64,000 nt of DNA from Euonymus europaeus (GCA_963580455.1 OY756958.1:18488501-18552500), one strand, 5' to 3'; counted from the first letter of the stretch, positions 1-12,772 are shown. The notes: generated by a model not told the origin, from the letters alone. Made by a program: numbers and translations.

Positions 1-1765
1 AAGGAATAGTACCTGACATTCCATTGCCTAATAGTAGTGGAAGAAATGTTGAGACTAGTTTTGAGTCTGAACCAACAAATGCAGATACCTATCAGGGAGC
101 ACATGATTAAGAACCAACATAGGATATCAATATTGATATGGATACACAGAGGGCGTTTCGTCATAGTCGGAGTGTTATATGCTTACAAACTCGAATTACA
201 CTTTTGGGAGAATCTTATGATTGAATTCCAAAATAAGTGAATATCGAATCCATAAACTATGATCAAGATAAAGATGTTGACCTTTGGCAAAAGGCTATGA
301 AGTCAACGATGGAGTCTATGTACTATAATAAAGTCTGAGAACTTGTAGAACCACTAGAGGGATTAAACCCATCGGATGCAAGTGGATTCACAAGAAAAAG
401 AAAAGAGTAGACAGCAACATGAAAATCTATAAAGCTAGGCTTGCCGCAAAAGGTTTACTAAAAAAGAAGTGATCGATTATGATGAAACTTTTCAGCAGTA
501 GCCATGCTTAAGTCTATAAGGATTATTTTATCCATCGTAGCTCATTTTGATTATGAATTTTGGCAAATGGATGTCAGGACAACCTTTCTCAACGAAAGTC
601 TTGATAAATACATTTACATGATACAACCATATAGTTTCATAGCAAAAGGTCAGAAGCATATGTTGTGCAAGCTTAAGATGTCCATTTATTGATTTAAGTG
701 AACATCTAGATCTTGGAAAATTTGTTTTGATCGGTGTGCTAATGAGTTCTATGTATACAAAAAGTGTGACAAAAGTGTGGTGGTTTTCTTAGTATTGTAT
801 GTGGATTATATTCTACTAATTAGATATGATGTGGAGACGTTAACCTCAGTTGAAATATGATTGTTTGGAGAGTTTGATATGAAACACTTAGGAGAAGCTT
901 CTCACATCCTTAGGATTAAGCTCGTGCGAGATCGCAATAAATGGATGTTAGGCTTATCACAAGAACTCTATGTTGATACAATTTTGGCACATTTTAGTAT
1001 GCAAGATTTCAAGAGAGGGTTCTTCCTTTTCGGTCAAAGAAATGCTTTGTACAAAGATTAGTTTCCTAAAACACAGGTCGTGATGGATAAAATGAAGGTA
1101 GTTCCTTATGCATTTGTAGTGGAAAGCCTCATGTACGCTATGTTGTGCACTAGACTTGACATTAACTTCGTCATAGGCATGGTTAGCAGACATCAGTCTA
1201 ATCTCGGACATGAACACTAGACTACGGTGAAACATATAATCAAGTACTTGAAAAGGACTAGGGATTATATGTTAATTTATTAGGCACATGATCTTATACC
1301 TATTGGGTATATAGACTTTGATTTCCAAGCAGATAAGAATTCCAAAAAATCTACTTTAAGAAATGATTTTTTCCTAGGAGGTGCAACAATCAGTTGGCGA
1401 AGCGTCAAGCAATTATGTGTTGTTGATTCCACCATGGAGGCCAAATATATAGCAGCTTCGGAGGCAACCAAATAGAGCTTCCAATTGGATCTAGAAGTGG
1501 TACCTTAAGTACAATCACCTATTACAGTTTATTGTGATAATAACAAGACGGTTGCTACTACAAGGAACCCAGGACCCACAAAAGAGCAAAAAACATTTAG
1601 CGTATTTATATTTGATATGAGACATTGTGAAATAGGTGATGTGGTAGTAACTAAGATTACATCAAAAGAAAATCTAGTAGAACCTTTTACGAAAAGCTTA
1701 TCAACAAAGACTTTTGATAGGCATGTAGAGGGAATGAGATTCAGAATTCTCAATGCATGGCCTTG
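1..1765 (+). pseudogene. Copia element A, left copy: RT and RNase H part of pol, decayed
   Basis: This is the 3' half of a Ty1/copia polyprotein, which copies element RNA into DNA. Pieces in several frames read as RT (QMDVRTTFLNE near 560-600, then a degenerate YVDD-like stretch at 790-820), the RT-RNase H connection (LGEASHILRIKLVRDR at 885-935, SLMYAMLCTRLDI at 1126-1160) and RNase H (TMEAKYIAAS at 1431-1460). The C-terminus is FTKSLSTKTFDRHVEGMRFR, ending at TGA 1765. At least six in-frame stops and several frameshifts break it. Gag, protease and integrase lie upstream of the window, but their relics remain in the right copy (26218-29570, minus). It cannot encode an enzyme. Family assignment is firm; lineage is not assigned. 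Confidence 0.88.
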
Positions 1766-2440
1766 AGTCTAAATGAAAGATCCTTAAGAATATATACTAT
1801 AAAGCATGCGATATTGTATTGGTAGTATTTATTAAATAAGTCTTATATTATTTTTCCTATGAGAATTTATATAACATAATGTCATCTGCATATTTTTGAA
1901 TATCCCGTATAGTCAATGATCTAGTGTGTAGAGTTCGGCTTACACACGGAAGGTTAGACCATTAGTTCTTGTGCAATATAAGTGTTAGTTCACAATCTAA
2001 TATGAAATTCAATAAGGCGTCAGTACAATTATAGCACATGATTAAATACGTTTATCTTAACTATGAGAATGATATAGTTCCAACTTCATGTGCTTGTACA
2101 CTAATGTATATTTAACTGTATCAAGTCGAGGAAAGTGTTTTTATATTGGCTATATAAAAGAATTACCATGTAATTATTATGAGTGATGATACTCTTAATC
2201 CCAATACAAATAATATGAACAATCATGAACTTGATATTGTTTTGAGTGTGAGATTAGTTTATGAGTCAATAAACTCAGTGAGTTGGACAATGACAGTGCA
2301 TTGATGGGGAATATTGTTTGCTGAAGAAAACAATGTGTCAGTTTATGGATTTAGTATACACCTCAAGAAAGCTTATAAGTTTTGTTCATGTCAAACCTTG
2401 TACATGGATTTAATTATCCAATATGTTAAATAAGTTAAGC
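1766..2440. other. AT-rich noncoding tail of copia A
   Basis: No ORF or RNA gene is recognisable. The stretch follows directly on the copia A stop codon and is conserved in the right arm (about 25600-26217). It is probably the 3' untranslated region and the start of an LTR of copia A, but no clean TG...CA ends or second LTR could be found to prove this. Confidence 0.5.
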
Positions 2441-3670
2441 CTAAATGCCTAATCAAATGGCTTACTGGCCTAGGGCTGGTCTCAACGATTCCTGATCCCA
2501 CAGGTCAAAGCATAGCCTGCCTCGAGCTCGAAGATTCCTTGGGCTTAGGCTACTTCAACCTAGACCTTGGGAGAGCCAAGGCACCATTTCTGGGGCTGAG
2601 CTTGGCCTGAAGCTCGTCTACTTGGGCCTATTTTGGGCTGGCCCAAGCCCAAAGTCCAGCTCAGGCCCTACCGAAGGCAGAGACACCAATTCTCTACTTC
2701 TCTTAATCTCTTATTTGCTCACTGGCACTGCACTGCCTCTTTTGCATCCTAGACTTTTGTACCTACAATTTCTACTATTCTACTACTATTAAAGTACTAG
2801 ACTACTTACTACAACCCCTACAACCTACTAAAACTTTACAACTCAAATGTTCAATACAAAACAACAAAAGTGGTTTCAATTTCAATAGTTCAATGTCAGT
2901 GAGTCAATGATCGTTTCCTCACATCACAATGGCAAATCGACAATGAAGCAAGCAGCAAGCTAAAGCAAAGAGCTACTTTTACTACTTACTGGCTTCAATT
3001 TTGAGTTTCGGCCATTGCTTGCTAACATCCATTTTTGACCGTTGCCAACTGTCAATTCTACAAATACTGATACCACCTTACCCGAGTACCCATTCTCATC
3101 CTTTAGTGAATCAGTCTTCACAATTCACAACTTCATTGTCCCTATGTGTAGACTCAACTTAATTGATCACGACTTCACAGAACACAGATTTCACACTGCT
3201 TCATTCTTCAAATTTGTCATTACTTTTGGCTTCATTGTTTCACAAGTTCACGACCCATCACCTTCATGGCTTCACTATCCACATAATACAAATCAACGTC
3301 ACCTTCAATTTTACTATGCGATTGTGCCTCGATCAGCATCAACTTGAAAAACCCTTGATTGCTAGATCTATACACTCAACTAATTAGCCTCCCGCCACCA
3401 CCAAACTGACACATTTTTTACTAATTGATACAAATATAAAAAATTTGGAAAAAGATCACAACCCCACAACCATAAGGCCACTATTGGGCTCAGGCTCGAG
3501 CCTAGTGGCTTGAGTGACTTTGGCTCAGGTTGGGCCTAGGCCGAAGTTATTACCTCAAGCCCGGCCCGAACTCGGCGAAGTCATCTTCCGAGCTAGGCCA
3601 AGGCTGGGCTTGGGCATCAAAAAGTCTGGCTGACTCGACCCGACCTGTTGACGAGGCTTAAGCGCAAGTC
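2440..3670. mobile_element. GC-rich non-autonomous element, hAT-like guess (left copy)
   Basis: The ends (2460-2680 and 3480-3660) are crowded with GGCCC, AAGCCC and GGGCTT motifs in both orientations, while the middle is AT-rich and noncoding. Dense GC-rich subterminal motifs around an empty core are typical of non-autonomous plant DNA transposons, hAT types in particular. Near the outer edges a short inverted match (TTAAGCCT) is seen, but no convincing long terminal inverted repeat or 8-bp target duplication. The ORFs at 3042-3387 show no coding features. The second copy is at 24371-25597. The class is inference. Confidence 0.35.
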
Positions 3671-4540
3671 TCTTGGTCTTTGATATATAAACTAAACTAT
3701 CAGTAATTTAATTTATAAATCGGGTATCAATTTTCTTAAGATGAGAAGTTAATAAGCATTTAATATTTAGCTCTAAATATATTTTAGTGGAATGAATTGT
3801 AATTTATCAAATGAAGAAAGTTGATTAGGAAAATCAAAATTTTATTTTTATTATTAAGTCAAAATATATTTTCTATAAGTTCCCTGTTGTGCCTCTATAT
3901 AAAGAACTCAAAAAGTCTAGGGTATCACACATTTTTGACTGAGATGTTTTTCCACTTGAGAAAATAAAACCTAGGTAGCTTCTCTTACACCTGAGTTTGA
4001 GTTCTTAAGATGAGATCATACAGCAGAAGACATTTGGTGTCTGAGCTATGTAGTTGTTCGGTTCATGATCAAGTAATGCTGCTTGGTTTGTGATTTTGTT
4101 CTTCGTGCTACGCAGTTCATGAACGGAGAAAAAGTAGTCGTTTGCCGTTACTCCCTTGTTGTGCTGATTATATCAAAGATCAATCAGACAAATCTTCAAA
4201 AGTATAAGTTTTTTTTTGATAGATAGTAAAAATGGAATTGTTTTTAATGTGATGTGTTTGTGTGCTATATCAATCGAAGCACCCATCGAGTTGTTACACT
4301 GCGTACCCTTCACAAAGTTCACAATCACAATCTACATCCGAATAGAATAGCTTGAACTAGATCAATATAACTCCATTCAAAGTCTATAACCCAACAGAAT
4401 AACTTGACCTCGATCGATCTAACTCCAATCAAAGTGGTCACATATTGTCGTCGTCTGACCTATTGTAGCTCTATTCTATAAACTGTTGATATGAAAAGGT
4501 GTAGAAAAGCATAACAAAGAGCTCTTGGCCAACTGGTTCT
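3671..4540. promoter_or_regulatory. Noncoding stretch with a promoter-like TATA box
   Basis: There is no gene. TATATAAAG at 3895-3903 follows TGTGCCTC and looks like a TATA box, such as is found in an LTR promoter reading rightward. Sequence downstream (3905-4350) is of mixed composition without an ORF. The same stretch lies inverted at 23500-24365. It may be part of a copia A LTR split by the GC-rich element, but no partner LTR is present to test this. Confidence 0.3.
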
Positions 4541-6128
4541 CTACTCCTTGGGCTTTGAAGCATGACCAGCTTCAAGACCCTTCTCTGGTATTTAATGATT
4601 TTCATTCAATACCAGATGGATCATATAGAGAGATATATATACAGAAATTACAACGGTTATATTTGACTCTAGTAACGATAACTATGTGAACCCAGGTTCA
4701 ACCGGACCTAACAAAGGTTAATACATGTACTAGATATTGGGCTGAGGAGAAGCTGCAGTAGCTGGCCCTTTTGGAGTCATGGGCTTATTCTCTATACGCC
4801 CCCGCAAGATCAGGGATCCATCAAGGAGACGGATCTTTGAGCACAAGAAAAGATAACGAGGCTTAGCTAGAGATTTGGTGAGCATATTCGCAAGCTGACA
4901 ATGAGTAGAGACATGGCAGACTTGAAAAACTCTTTTGTTGACAAGGTCACGCAGAAAATGAAGATCAATAGCAATATGTTTCATGCGAGAATGCATGAAA
5001 GGATTGTGACTTAAATGAGTGGCACCAATATTATCACAGAGCAGCAAAGGAGCAGTGAGCAGAGGAATATGTAATTCATGAAAGAGAGCAGAAAGCCATA
5101 CTACCTCAGAAGCGGTCGAAGCAAGGGATTGATATTCAGCTTCTATGGAGAAGCGAGCAACAACGCGCTATTTGCGAGACCGCCAGGAAATAGGATTGTT
5201 GCTAAGAAAAATAATATAGGAAGAGACAGAGGTCCGATCATCAGGGTTTCTGGCCCAGTCAGAATCAGAATAAGCAATCAACTTGGAGAAAGCTGCAACA
5301 GAGAGGAAGATACCATGATTGATAGTACCCTTTAAATATCGAAGAAGATGCTTGAGAATTTGAAGGTGAGCGGTGGTAGGTTTAGACAAATATTGTGCAA
5401 GCCGGTTGACAGCAAAGCTAATGTCTGGCCGAGTGAGCGAAAGATACTGAAGACCACCAACAAGCTGTCGAAATAGAGAAGCGTCTGAAAAGTGGTACCA
5501 TCATGCTGAGATAACTGAAAGTTTGTAGGCAAGGGAGTAGCAACTGATTTGGAATCGACCATGGCTGCCTTAGCAAGAAGATCACAAATATATTTTTGTT
5601 GGCATAAGAAGAGACCAGCAGTGGTGCGGACAACTTCAATTTCGAGGAAATATGAGAGATCACCTAACTCTTTGAGGGAAAAAGGATGAGATAAAGCTAC
5701 AGTAACCTTGTGAATCATAGTTAAATCAGAACCTGTAACAATAAGATCATCCACGTAGACTAAAATATAAAGAACAATAGTGTTAGAATGGTAGATGAAT
5801 AACGAACAATCTACCTTAGAAGTAACAAAACCAAAGGCAAGCAAAACATCTCTAAGAGCAGTAAACCAAGCACGGGGGGCCTGTTTAAGGCCATAAATAG
5901 ACTTATACAATAAACAATGGTATTTAGGAAAAGAAGCATTAATAAAACCTGGAGGCTGTTTCATAATAACAGTTTCAGTGAGAGTACCATTTAAAAATGC
6001 ATTATTGATGTCTAATTGTTTAAGAGGCTATTCATCACAGCAAGAGACAAAATAAGACGAATAGTGGCAGGTTTCACAACCGGGCTAAAGGTTTGAGAAG
6101 TCGTTGAAGGAAGCCTTGAACAACAAGG
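4541..6128 (-). pseudogene. Copia element B, truncated copy: RT, RNase H and 3' LTR
   Basis: Read on the minus strand this is the last third of a Ty1/copia element: RT from about 6128 (KQPPGF at 5964-5947, YGLKQAPRAW, the catalytic YVDDLIVTGSD near 5765-5735), the connection domain, RNase H with SDSDW (5270-5230) and the polyprotein end near 4730. The LTR copy lies at 4591-4796, after the polypurine tract GCGGGGGCG. It is a duplicate of 21885-23500 and differs by scattered substitutions. It keeps CAG where the right copy has a TAG stop at 22518. A deletion of about 14 bases near 6101, frame breaks, and the missing gag, protease and integrase make it inactive. Homology ends abruptly near 6128, inside the RT. 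Confidence 0.9.
4591..4796 (-). repeat. Copia B LTR copy in the left arm
   Basis: About 206 bp, near-identical to 23231-23439 and to the 5' LTR at 18839-19043. It starts next to the purine tract at 4797-4806 (minus-strand reading GCGGGGGCG) and contains a TA-rich TATA-like run at 4630-4650. Ends are set by comparison of the three copies. No canonical TG/CA is seen. Confidence 0.7.
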
Positions 6129-8136
6129 ATCTACACACTTTTTAATGGAGATCACCTTGTACGGGCCTTCCGAATTTTCCTTTTTACAGATTTCTTGTAT
6201 TGGCCAACACTTTCCTCGAGACAAAATCTCCATAAAAAAACTTATTACCCTTAAATTCTTGGTGTGCATGCCAGCCAGCTTGTGCTAGTATCAAGTCAAC
6301 TTTAGGAACGTAAGTTCCTTCTTCTCTTCTATAAGATCAAGTCTAACTGAAAAGGTATTATCATTCTTGCCATTCTTCGAACCAATTGTTCTAATGGTAG
6401 GTTGGCCAATCTCTAGTGAAATAATGACCTCTCGCATAAAAGAGCAAGAATGGTGCCTGTCTGATTGATCTATGAGGGGTGGTTTGTTGTGTCCAGAACA
6501 CACTTCGAGGTTTTTCAACCTATCTTCCTTGGGCATATTTGAGCCATTTTTTAAGTATACTTTGGTAGATGCTGTTAGATGTTTGTGCCTAGCCGTTACC
6601 CTATGGGTATGTCAGGGTTGAATATTTATTTTTGATTCCAAATCCATCACAAAAGTTCCATGAAAGCTTTGCTATCAAATTGGGTACCTTAAGCACTAGT
6701 ATGATTTTATTTAGAGTGGTTTAATTTGGATTCTATCCACTTGATAAAGTAATCCATGGTTGTTATAAGCCACCTTCTATCTCATGTCTCTCTTGGTAAA
6801 GGACCAACCAAATCTAGATCCCATTAACCAAATGGCCACGAGCTCATCATTTGGCTAAACTTTGTTGCTGGCTGATTTGGGATATTTGAGAATTTTTGAC
6901 ATTTTTCACAACTTCTAACATATGCCTTTCAATCTTCATGCATTTGCAGCAACCAATAAACCTGTGTAATTACTCTCTCGGCCATTGATCTGCCCCTTTT
7001 GTGGCCACTACAACTTCCTTCATGGATTTCATAGAGTAATTATTCTTTTTTTAGGGTGACAAAGTAAGTACGGACCACTGAAAGACCTTATATACAATTT
7101 TCCTTCTAGAGATTACCAAAATTTAGATGACTCTAGGGTCATCCTTCTTATATCCTAGGAGTTCTCCATTTCCAAAGAAACAGATGAGGAGGTCTATCCA
7201 ACTCGGTCCGAGATTTGTCTAAGCCACATCAAGCTGTTCGGCGGAGGTACTCAAATTTTCTTGAATGTCAATGGTGATAGTCCACCCAATCTTCTTCTTA
7301 TCCGTCGAAGTCAATGTAGCTAAGGCATTAGCATGGTTGTTCTGACCTCTTAGAACTTCCTAGATTTTAAAATCATCCAACCTTCAATCATTATTTTTTC
7401 TTCTAACAGATAGGCAATCATTGTTTTTGTCCTTTCCACATACTGCCATGTAATCTGGCTCACAATCGACTGTGAGTTTGAGAGATTTTTTTATCCTCTT
7501 TTCATCCTACTTGATTGCACTTCTAAAACCATACAAGAGCACTTTCTACTTAGATTCACTGTTGGTCGCTTTGAACCCCAACCTGATGGCTTGTTATATC
7601 ATATAGCCTTCAAGGAAATTTGGACCAAAATTGCTCAACACCCCTTTCTAGTCGAGGAACCATCCACCATAAGCTCTCTAGTGTTGGCCAAATTAATGTC
7701 CAAAGTACAAACTTTCACCTCTGACTAGGCTAGCAGATTGGAAAATTCTGCCATAAAGTCAGCCAATACTTGGGCTTTGATGGTTGTCCATGGGAAGAAA
7801 TTAATTTTATGCTGGCCAAGTTCTACTTCCCATTTGGAAATTATTTTTCCTTGGAGCTATCAACAAGCAGTGTAACAGTTTTTTCAATGGGGCGTATCTT
7901 GTCTCGGCCCCCAAGAGCATCTTACTCATATAGTAAATGGGTAGCTCCGCTTTGCCCTCGATTCTCTTTCAGAACAACACTTGCTGCAATGTTTGACACT
8001 GTAGGATAGATTCTCGAATTCTCCCTTGGAACTGGGGTAGCCAAGAGCGGAGGTGATTATAAGTATACTTTCAGGTCAGCCAAAGATTACTCTTATTTTC
8101 ATCTCACTTGAATTTTTTTGGCACCACGTAAACTCT

Positions 8137-8775
8137 TCAAAAAGTGGTGCATTTATCGGATGACTTGATGATGAATCCGTTGAGGGTAGCCATTATCACA
8201 ATCAGTCTCTGCACTTCTTTGACTAAATTTGGGCTCCTCGGATTTTTGATAGACAAAATCTGATTTACATCAACTTCAATACCTATATGAGTTACAAAGT
8301 GTCCGAAGAACTTTCGTGAGCTCACTCCGAAAGCACATTGGGTAGCATTTAACTTTATCTTGTAAACTCCTAGCACATCAAAGACGAACTGAAGGTTTAA
8401 CAAATGATCTTCCTCCTTAACATTCTTGACAACCATGTCATCAATGTATATTTCAACTGTTTACTCTATCATTCCTCCAAACATATTTGTGACTTTCGAC
8501 TAGTAGGTTGCCCTTGCATTCTTCAGTCTGAAATGCATCACCTCATAATAATAAGTTCCTTTTAGATTGATGAAAGATCTGTTTTCTTTACCTTCCACAC
8601 TCATGGGAAATTGATGGTAGCCCATATACGCATCAAGAAAATTCATTTTTTGGTTGCTAAACGCTGAGTCCACCAGTTGATCAATCTTCAGTAGTGGGAA
8701 AAGGTCCTTCAAATAGGATCTATTGAGATCTATAAAGTCCACACACCCTCCACGCTCTGTTCTTCTTTTTAACAA
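8137..8775 (-). pseudogene. Gypsy reverse transcriptase relic
   Basis: Two open pieces (8775-8500 and 8436-8137) read continuously as a plant gypsy reverse transcriptase. The first contains CVDFIDLN, IDQLVD and FLDAYMGYHQ. The YIDD active site falls in the gap near 8440. The second carries KLNATQCAFGV and FFGHFVTHIGIE. The gap holds a stop. It is the best-preserved part of the element at 6129-11400 and the most useful for classification. Confidence 0.85.
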
Positions 8776-9816
8776 AAATCGTATTCGATAGCCATTGTTT
8801 GTAATCCACCTCCCAAATGGCCTTTGCCTTTGTTAGCTTTTGAACCTATTTGACCACGGCCTCAGCATAAGCCAAAGTTGATCTCCTAGCCTTCTAGATG
8901 ACTGACTTTGAGTTTGGTAGAATGTTCAATTAGTGGCTCGCCACTTCCTGATTTACTCCTAGCATTTTCTCTAGTGTCCAAGCAAATTTTTTGGTGGTCC
9001 TCATTAATAGGCTCTGAAGTGACTTCCTTTTATCAACTATCAAGGTTTTTTCACAAGGAAATACTTGTCAATATTAGCTTCATCAATCTCAATTTTCACC
9101 AATTGGTTAACTGACTTCTTCTCAAGAACTAACACTAGGTCTAGCTCAACAAAAGTTTCTTCCACCAGAGTTCCCATCTAAATGGGACCCTCTAAAAGTC
9201 TGGCTACTAGCCGTCTCACTACTCTGGTCTGGTTGATCTCGTTTCACAATGTACATGTTCCCATCATAGGGAAATCGATAGGTTAAGGGAACTGCTTCCA
9301 TGGCATGAAGCCAAGGTATTTGAAGAAATGACATTATTGGTCGTTCTCCCTTGAATAACTAGTAATTTTTGTGTCCAGTTCTTTCAGGCCTACTTGAACT
9401 TTCATTTGGATTCTTCCAAAAGAATGAACTTGATTTCTATTAAATCTAATCAGACAGGGCAACTCAGGCACGAGGTTAGCCTATGTTAATCTCAACTTCT
9501 CAAAAATTGACTGATAAATAGTGTTCATAAAACTTCTCTGATCAATCTAAACCCTTTTTACATCAAAACCTCAAACTCTCATGTTGATCTTAAGAGCTTC
9601 ATTATGTGTGGGATATGTTCTTGCCAGATCCTTATCCGAGAAGGTAATGTTTACACCTAACCGTTCATTTTCTTTGCCACCTCGCCCTTGGCTTCTTCAA
9701 TGGCTGCATTATTAACAATAATCGGCTGCCACTTTGCTCATTATAATAACATCAATAGTTCCATTTCAGGTAACATCACGCTTCCCCAAATCTCTTGCAA
9801 TCAGAAACGAATTTTC

Positions 9817-10601
9817 TCAAACTATGTCATTATTATTACTCTTTAATTTCAAGTACTTTTCCAGCTTGCCTTGTTTTACAAATTCTTGTAAGTGTCTCTT
9901 CAGGCTATCATACTCCTCAGTCATGTGCCCCATATCTCTGTAGTAGGAACAATAACTCTTTTTATCTCTTTTATTTGGGTTTCTTATCATTTTGGGCGAC
10001 CGGACTATAAACGGTTCATCTTGAATTACATAGAAAAGCTTGTGGATTGGCATGTTGAATTCCGCTGTATTGGTTGAATCCTTTGCCTTCCTCGAATGAT
10101 TGTCCTGTTCTAAATCTGTTCCCTGATCATTCCTAGGATGGCTACCCTGTGATCCTCTTTCTTCCCTATCTAACGAAGTATTTTCTTCCCGTTTGCCACT
10201 TCTACCTTGGAATACCTTCGCATCCTATCGTGCAAGGTCACAATGGTGCTTGGCTCATACAACTTCAACGAATTCTTCAACTTACATCATTCTAGGAGTC
10301 CAATCTTAAAATACATGGTTGTCGTCTACTCGTCGTATTCCACTTCTGCACATACCTCCAAATGCCTCGAGAGATAGTCAAAAACTTTCTCCCTATTGTT
10401 TGGTTTCATAGTGAGCAAGTTTGAAAGGGTTTTTGGTTCCCTACTAGAGGCAATAAATTGATTGATAAATTCCCTTACCATCTCTTTCCATGACAATATT
10501 GAGTTCAAATGTTGCTGGTAGAACCAATGTGAAGGGATTGGTGCCAAGGATGATGGGAAAACCTTACACAAGATTGCCTTGTCCCTCTCCCATAAGATCA
10601 T
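9817..10601 (-). pseudogene. Gypsy gag relic with zinc-knuckle-like motif
   Basis: The 10601-10326 ORF matches the retrotransposon gag core (WFYQQHLNSILSWKEM, then LEVCAEVEYDE). The 10053-9817 ORF holds FYVIQDEPF, PNKRDKKSYCSYYRD and GHMTEEYDSLKRHL, the conserved Cys-His region before the protease. The two are separated by about 270 bases of broken frame. Gag would form the virus-like particle in the cytoplasm; here it cannot be made. Confidence 0.8.
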
Positions 10602-11385
10602 CTTTCGTAAAAAATTATCTAAGTGTCCGACTGGATCTGTGCAACCGTTGAACTACTTGAAGGTTCGCATAACTAACCATCTGGGCACCTCCCGAGTAAA
10701 GAGAGAAGTAGTCATTTCATCAAGGGCCTTCATTGCTCTCTGTTAAGAACTAAAAGTGAGATCGACTTCTTTTCTTCTCACTTCGACTTATCCGGCCTAC
10801 TTTTGACATGATGAGAGTGTTGTTCTCTTCCGTGGTCTTCTCCCCATCTTATCACCCTTTCAGGGTTTCGCCTTTCATACTATCTACTGGTGAATGAATG
10901 TTTGTCTAGTGAATGCCTTTAAGATTCACCTCTCCTGCTTGACATCCAATCATCCACTCCTCATGAAGGGCTTTCGAGGGGACGCTTTCCCTTTCGCTTG
11001 GCTATAGCGAGCCCTTGTTACAATGATTATAGGTACCCCTTCATATGACGAATCTTATCCTTCATCCGATCGTTAGTTGGGATAGCCAATCTGGTAGATG
11101 ATTCCTTATTCGACGAGTTGGCACACTCCCCATCCTCATAGCAGTTGTTCCCGTTGCCTTCCTCGTGGCCTGGCTGCTGAGGATTGTTATCTTTATCAAA
11201 TCTTTTGACCTCTGATCGTAAAGATTATATGTGAAATCTTCTTCTTCCATGAAAAATAGTTCTACTGCTACTGTGGTTGCCAAAATATGGTGAACGAAAA
11301 TCACCACTCGGTCAAAACCATCATTAGGCTTGTTGCTCCTCTGTGCTTCAGCTACTCTTTACCTAAAAATAAGGATGGTTAGTGG

Positions 11386-11408
11386 ACCAACAACCAACAA
11401 CCAACAAC
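11386..11408 (+). repeat. Short CCAACAA repeat
   Basis: Three tandem CCAACAA units followed by CCG. They sit just outside the gag start of the minus-strand gypsy element, roughly where a primer binding site and 5' LTR edge would be. No tRNA-complementary sequence could be confirmed. Confidence 0.6.
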
Positions 11409-12760
11409 CGTTGACACTTTGATGCTCAATTTAGCTTTAGAGAAAACATATATATAGCAAGAACACACATACATATTAGAGCTTACCACTATACCTAGGT
11501 CTCTTTCTCCTTTTATAGACAATGGGTAAATTGATTACCTGATTTAGTGTGACAGAATGGGAGGATATCGAGGAGTTTTTAGATTTGATTAATGTCTTGG
11601 ATTGCCCAATAGTCTTATGTCACGTGACATTCTTGATTTATTCCTCCACAATTAATAATAAAAACAAACTTAGCAACACCAAACTTCATAAAAAACAATT
11701 CAAAAAACTTCTTAACAAAAAGCTTTAAATACATTAACGAACTAAAAGTGATCCGACAAACGCGGCATCTTAGGAAAAAAATCAAATAAGTGCTTCGTTA
11801 TTTATAACTACAACTTATATCCAATTAAATGAAGATCAAGTCCTGTGCTTAAAAAAATATTCTTTTCATCAAACAAAAATACCAAAAAAAAACAAACAGA
11901 AAAAAAGATCATTCAACATGACCTCTCAAAAAAGGTGAACGTGCGTCTACATGGTGGAAAAATAATAGGGAGAAAGACTACTAAAACATTTTATATATTA
12001 TAGTAATTTAGATGCAAGAAAAATTACATGAAATGCATTACTATTTTCTTTTCAAAAAAATAAAAAAGGACGAAAAAAAACCATTTGGTTGTTTATTGAA
12101 AAAAAAACATTAAAAAATACTCAAACCAACCGAAAAACAAGAAATTAATCCAATTATTTGACCAAAATATGTAAAAAAAAAATAAAAAAAAAACAAGAAG
12201 AAGAAGAAGAGCAGAATGCGGGTATACACCTAATTTATTTAAAAGCTGAAACATTTAGAATTTATACTAGCATGCCACCTCAATTGATAAAGAAATTTTT
12301 CATTAACAGATAAAAAAAGTACTCATGTGATTAGTATGATCATAAGATGTGGACTCTATCAACATAAATGGTAATATCAACATATAACTATTCAAAGTAT
12401 TTAAAAGTGGAATATATCGAAAGAGTTAAGATTTCTAATTTACTTAATATGCGATTTTCAACACCTAAAATTTAAATAATTAGTTTCATAAGATGATTAC
12501 ACATAAAATGATAATTTACCCACATGAGTAATATAATATTAGTGTTTTCTAAAAAAATGATTACAATTTAAAAATCTTTTTTTGGCATTTAATTAAGATG
12601 TCATTCCCCCGGATTATTATGAGAACAAGAGATAAAATGATGAACAAGAGTAGCTTCAAGAGAATAATTAGGACTAAAAAAGCTAGCATGAAATATAGTT
12701 CTACTACTACTAAAATACTGGTGCAATTAAGATCTTTATAAGTTTCTTAATCATTTCTTC
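11409..12760. other. AT-rich noncoding spacer
   Basis: No ORF or RNA gene. Contains poly-A-rich low-complexity sequence (11870-12200) and a short AAG run near 12194. The left part (11409-11660) may be gypsy LTR; nothing else is recognised. Confidence 0.5.
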
Positions 12761-12766
12761 CTCAAT

Positions 12767-12772
12767 TATATA
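12767..12772 (+). promoter_or_regulatory. Candidate TATA box of the 162-aa ORF
   Basis: TATATA within AATTATATATTC, about 40 bases before the ATG at 12809. That spacing leaves only a short 5' untranslated region. In AT-rich DNA such a match is weak evidence alone. Confidence 0.35.

Larger units (their letters stand above)
1..6128. repeat. Left arm of a ~6.1-kb inverted duplication
   Basis: Read on the opposite strand, this block matches 21885-28005 almost end to end. The order of parts is the same: copia A 3' half, AT-rich tail, GC-rich element, promoter-like stretch, copia B LTR and RNase H/RT. Disabling changes are shared. One is the TGA in the copia A reverse transcriptase near 690. Another is the frame break before the copia B motif that follows the first catalytic strand. 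This shows that already-dead sequence was copied. The inner boundary is near 6128, where homology to copia B stops inside the RT and gypsy sequence begins. The outer boundary is not visible because base 1 is still inside the match. Confidence 0.9.
6129..11400 (-). pseudogene. Ty3/gypsy element, minus strand, heavily decayed (Tat-like)
   Basis: Domains appear in gypsy order from right to left. Gag (10601-10326) has WFYQQHL, SWKEM and KTLSNLL. A zinc-knuckle-like motif (about 10000-9850) reads YCSYYRDMGHMTEEYDSLK. A protease-linker piece (9334-9200) has PWLHAMEAVP. The RT (8775-8137) has CVDFIDLNRS, FLDAYMGYHQ and the catalytic YIDDM near 8444-8430. Degraded RNase H follows (8130-7350). Integrase lies at about 7230-6290, and its end at 6269-6130 carries EGPYKV. 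Gypsy order (RNase H before integrase) and the CxxH-type gag motif resemble the Tat lineage. Stops and frameshifts are everywhere. The 3' end is cut at 6128 by the duplication breakpoint. No LTR pair was found, so lineage is a judgement by eye. Confidence 0.82.

Noticed and set aside
3042..3387. ORFs of 101 and 74 aa, with counterparts at 24644-25016 in the right arm
   Set aside because: They overlap each other in different frames and are present twice only because of the inverted duplication. The copies differ by many residue changes and have different effective starts, with no domain.
4210..4220. SINE or LINE tail (T run) in the left arm
   Set aside because: The right-arm counterpart lacks the long T run, so it is slippage rather than an insertion tail.
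7770..8009. 79-aa plus-strand ORF
   Set aside because: Antisense to the decayed RNase H region of the minus-strand gypsy element; no features of its own.
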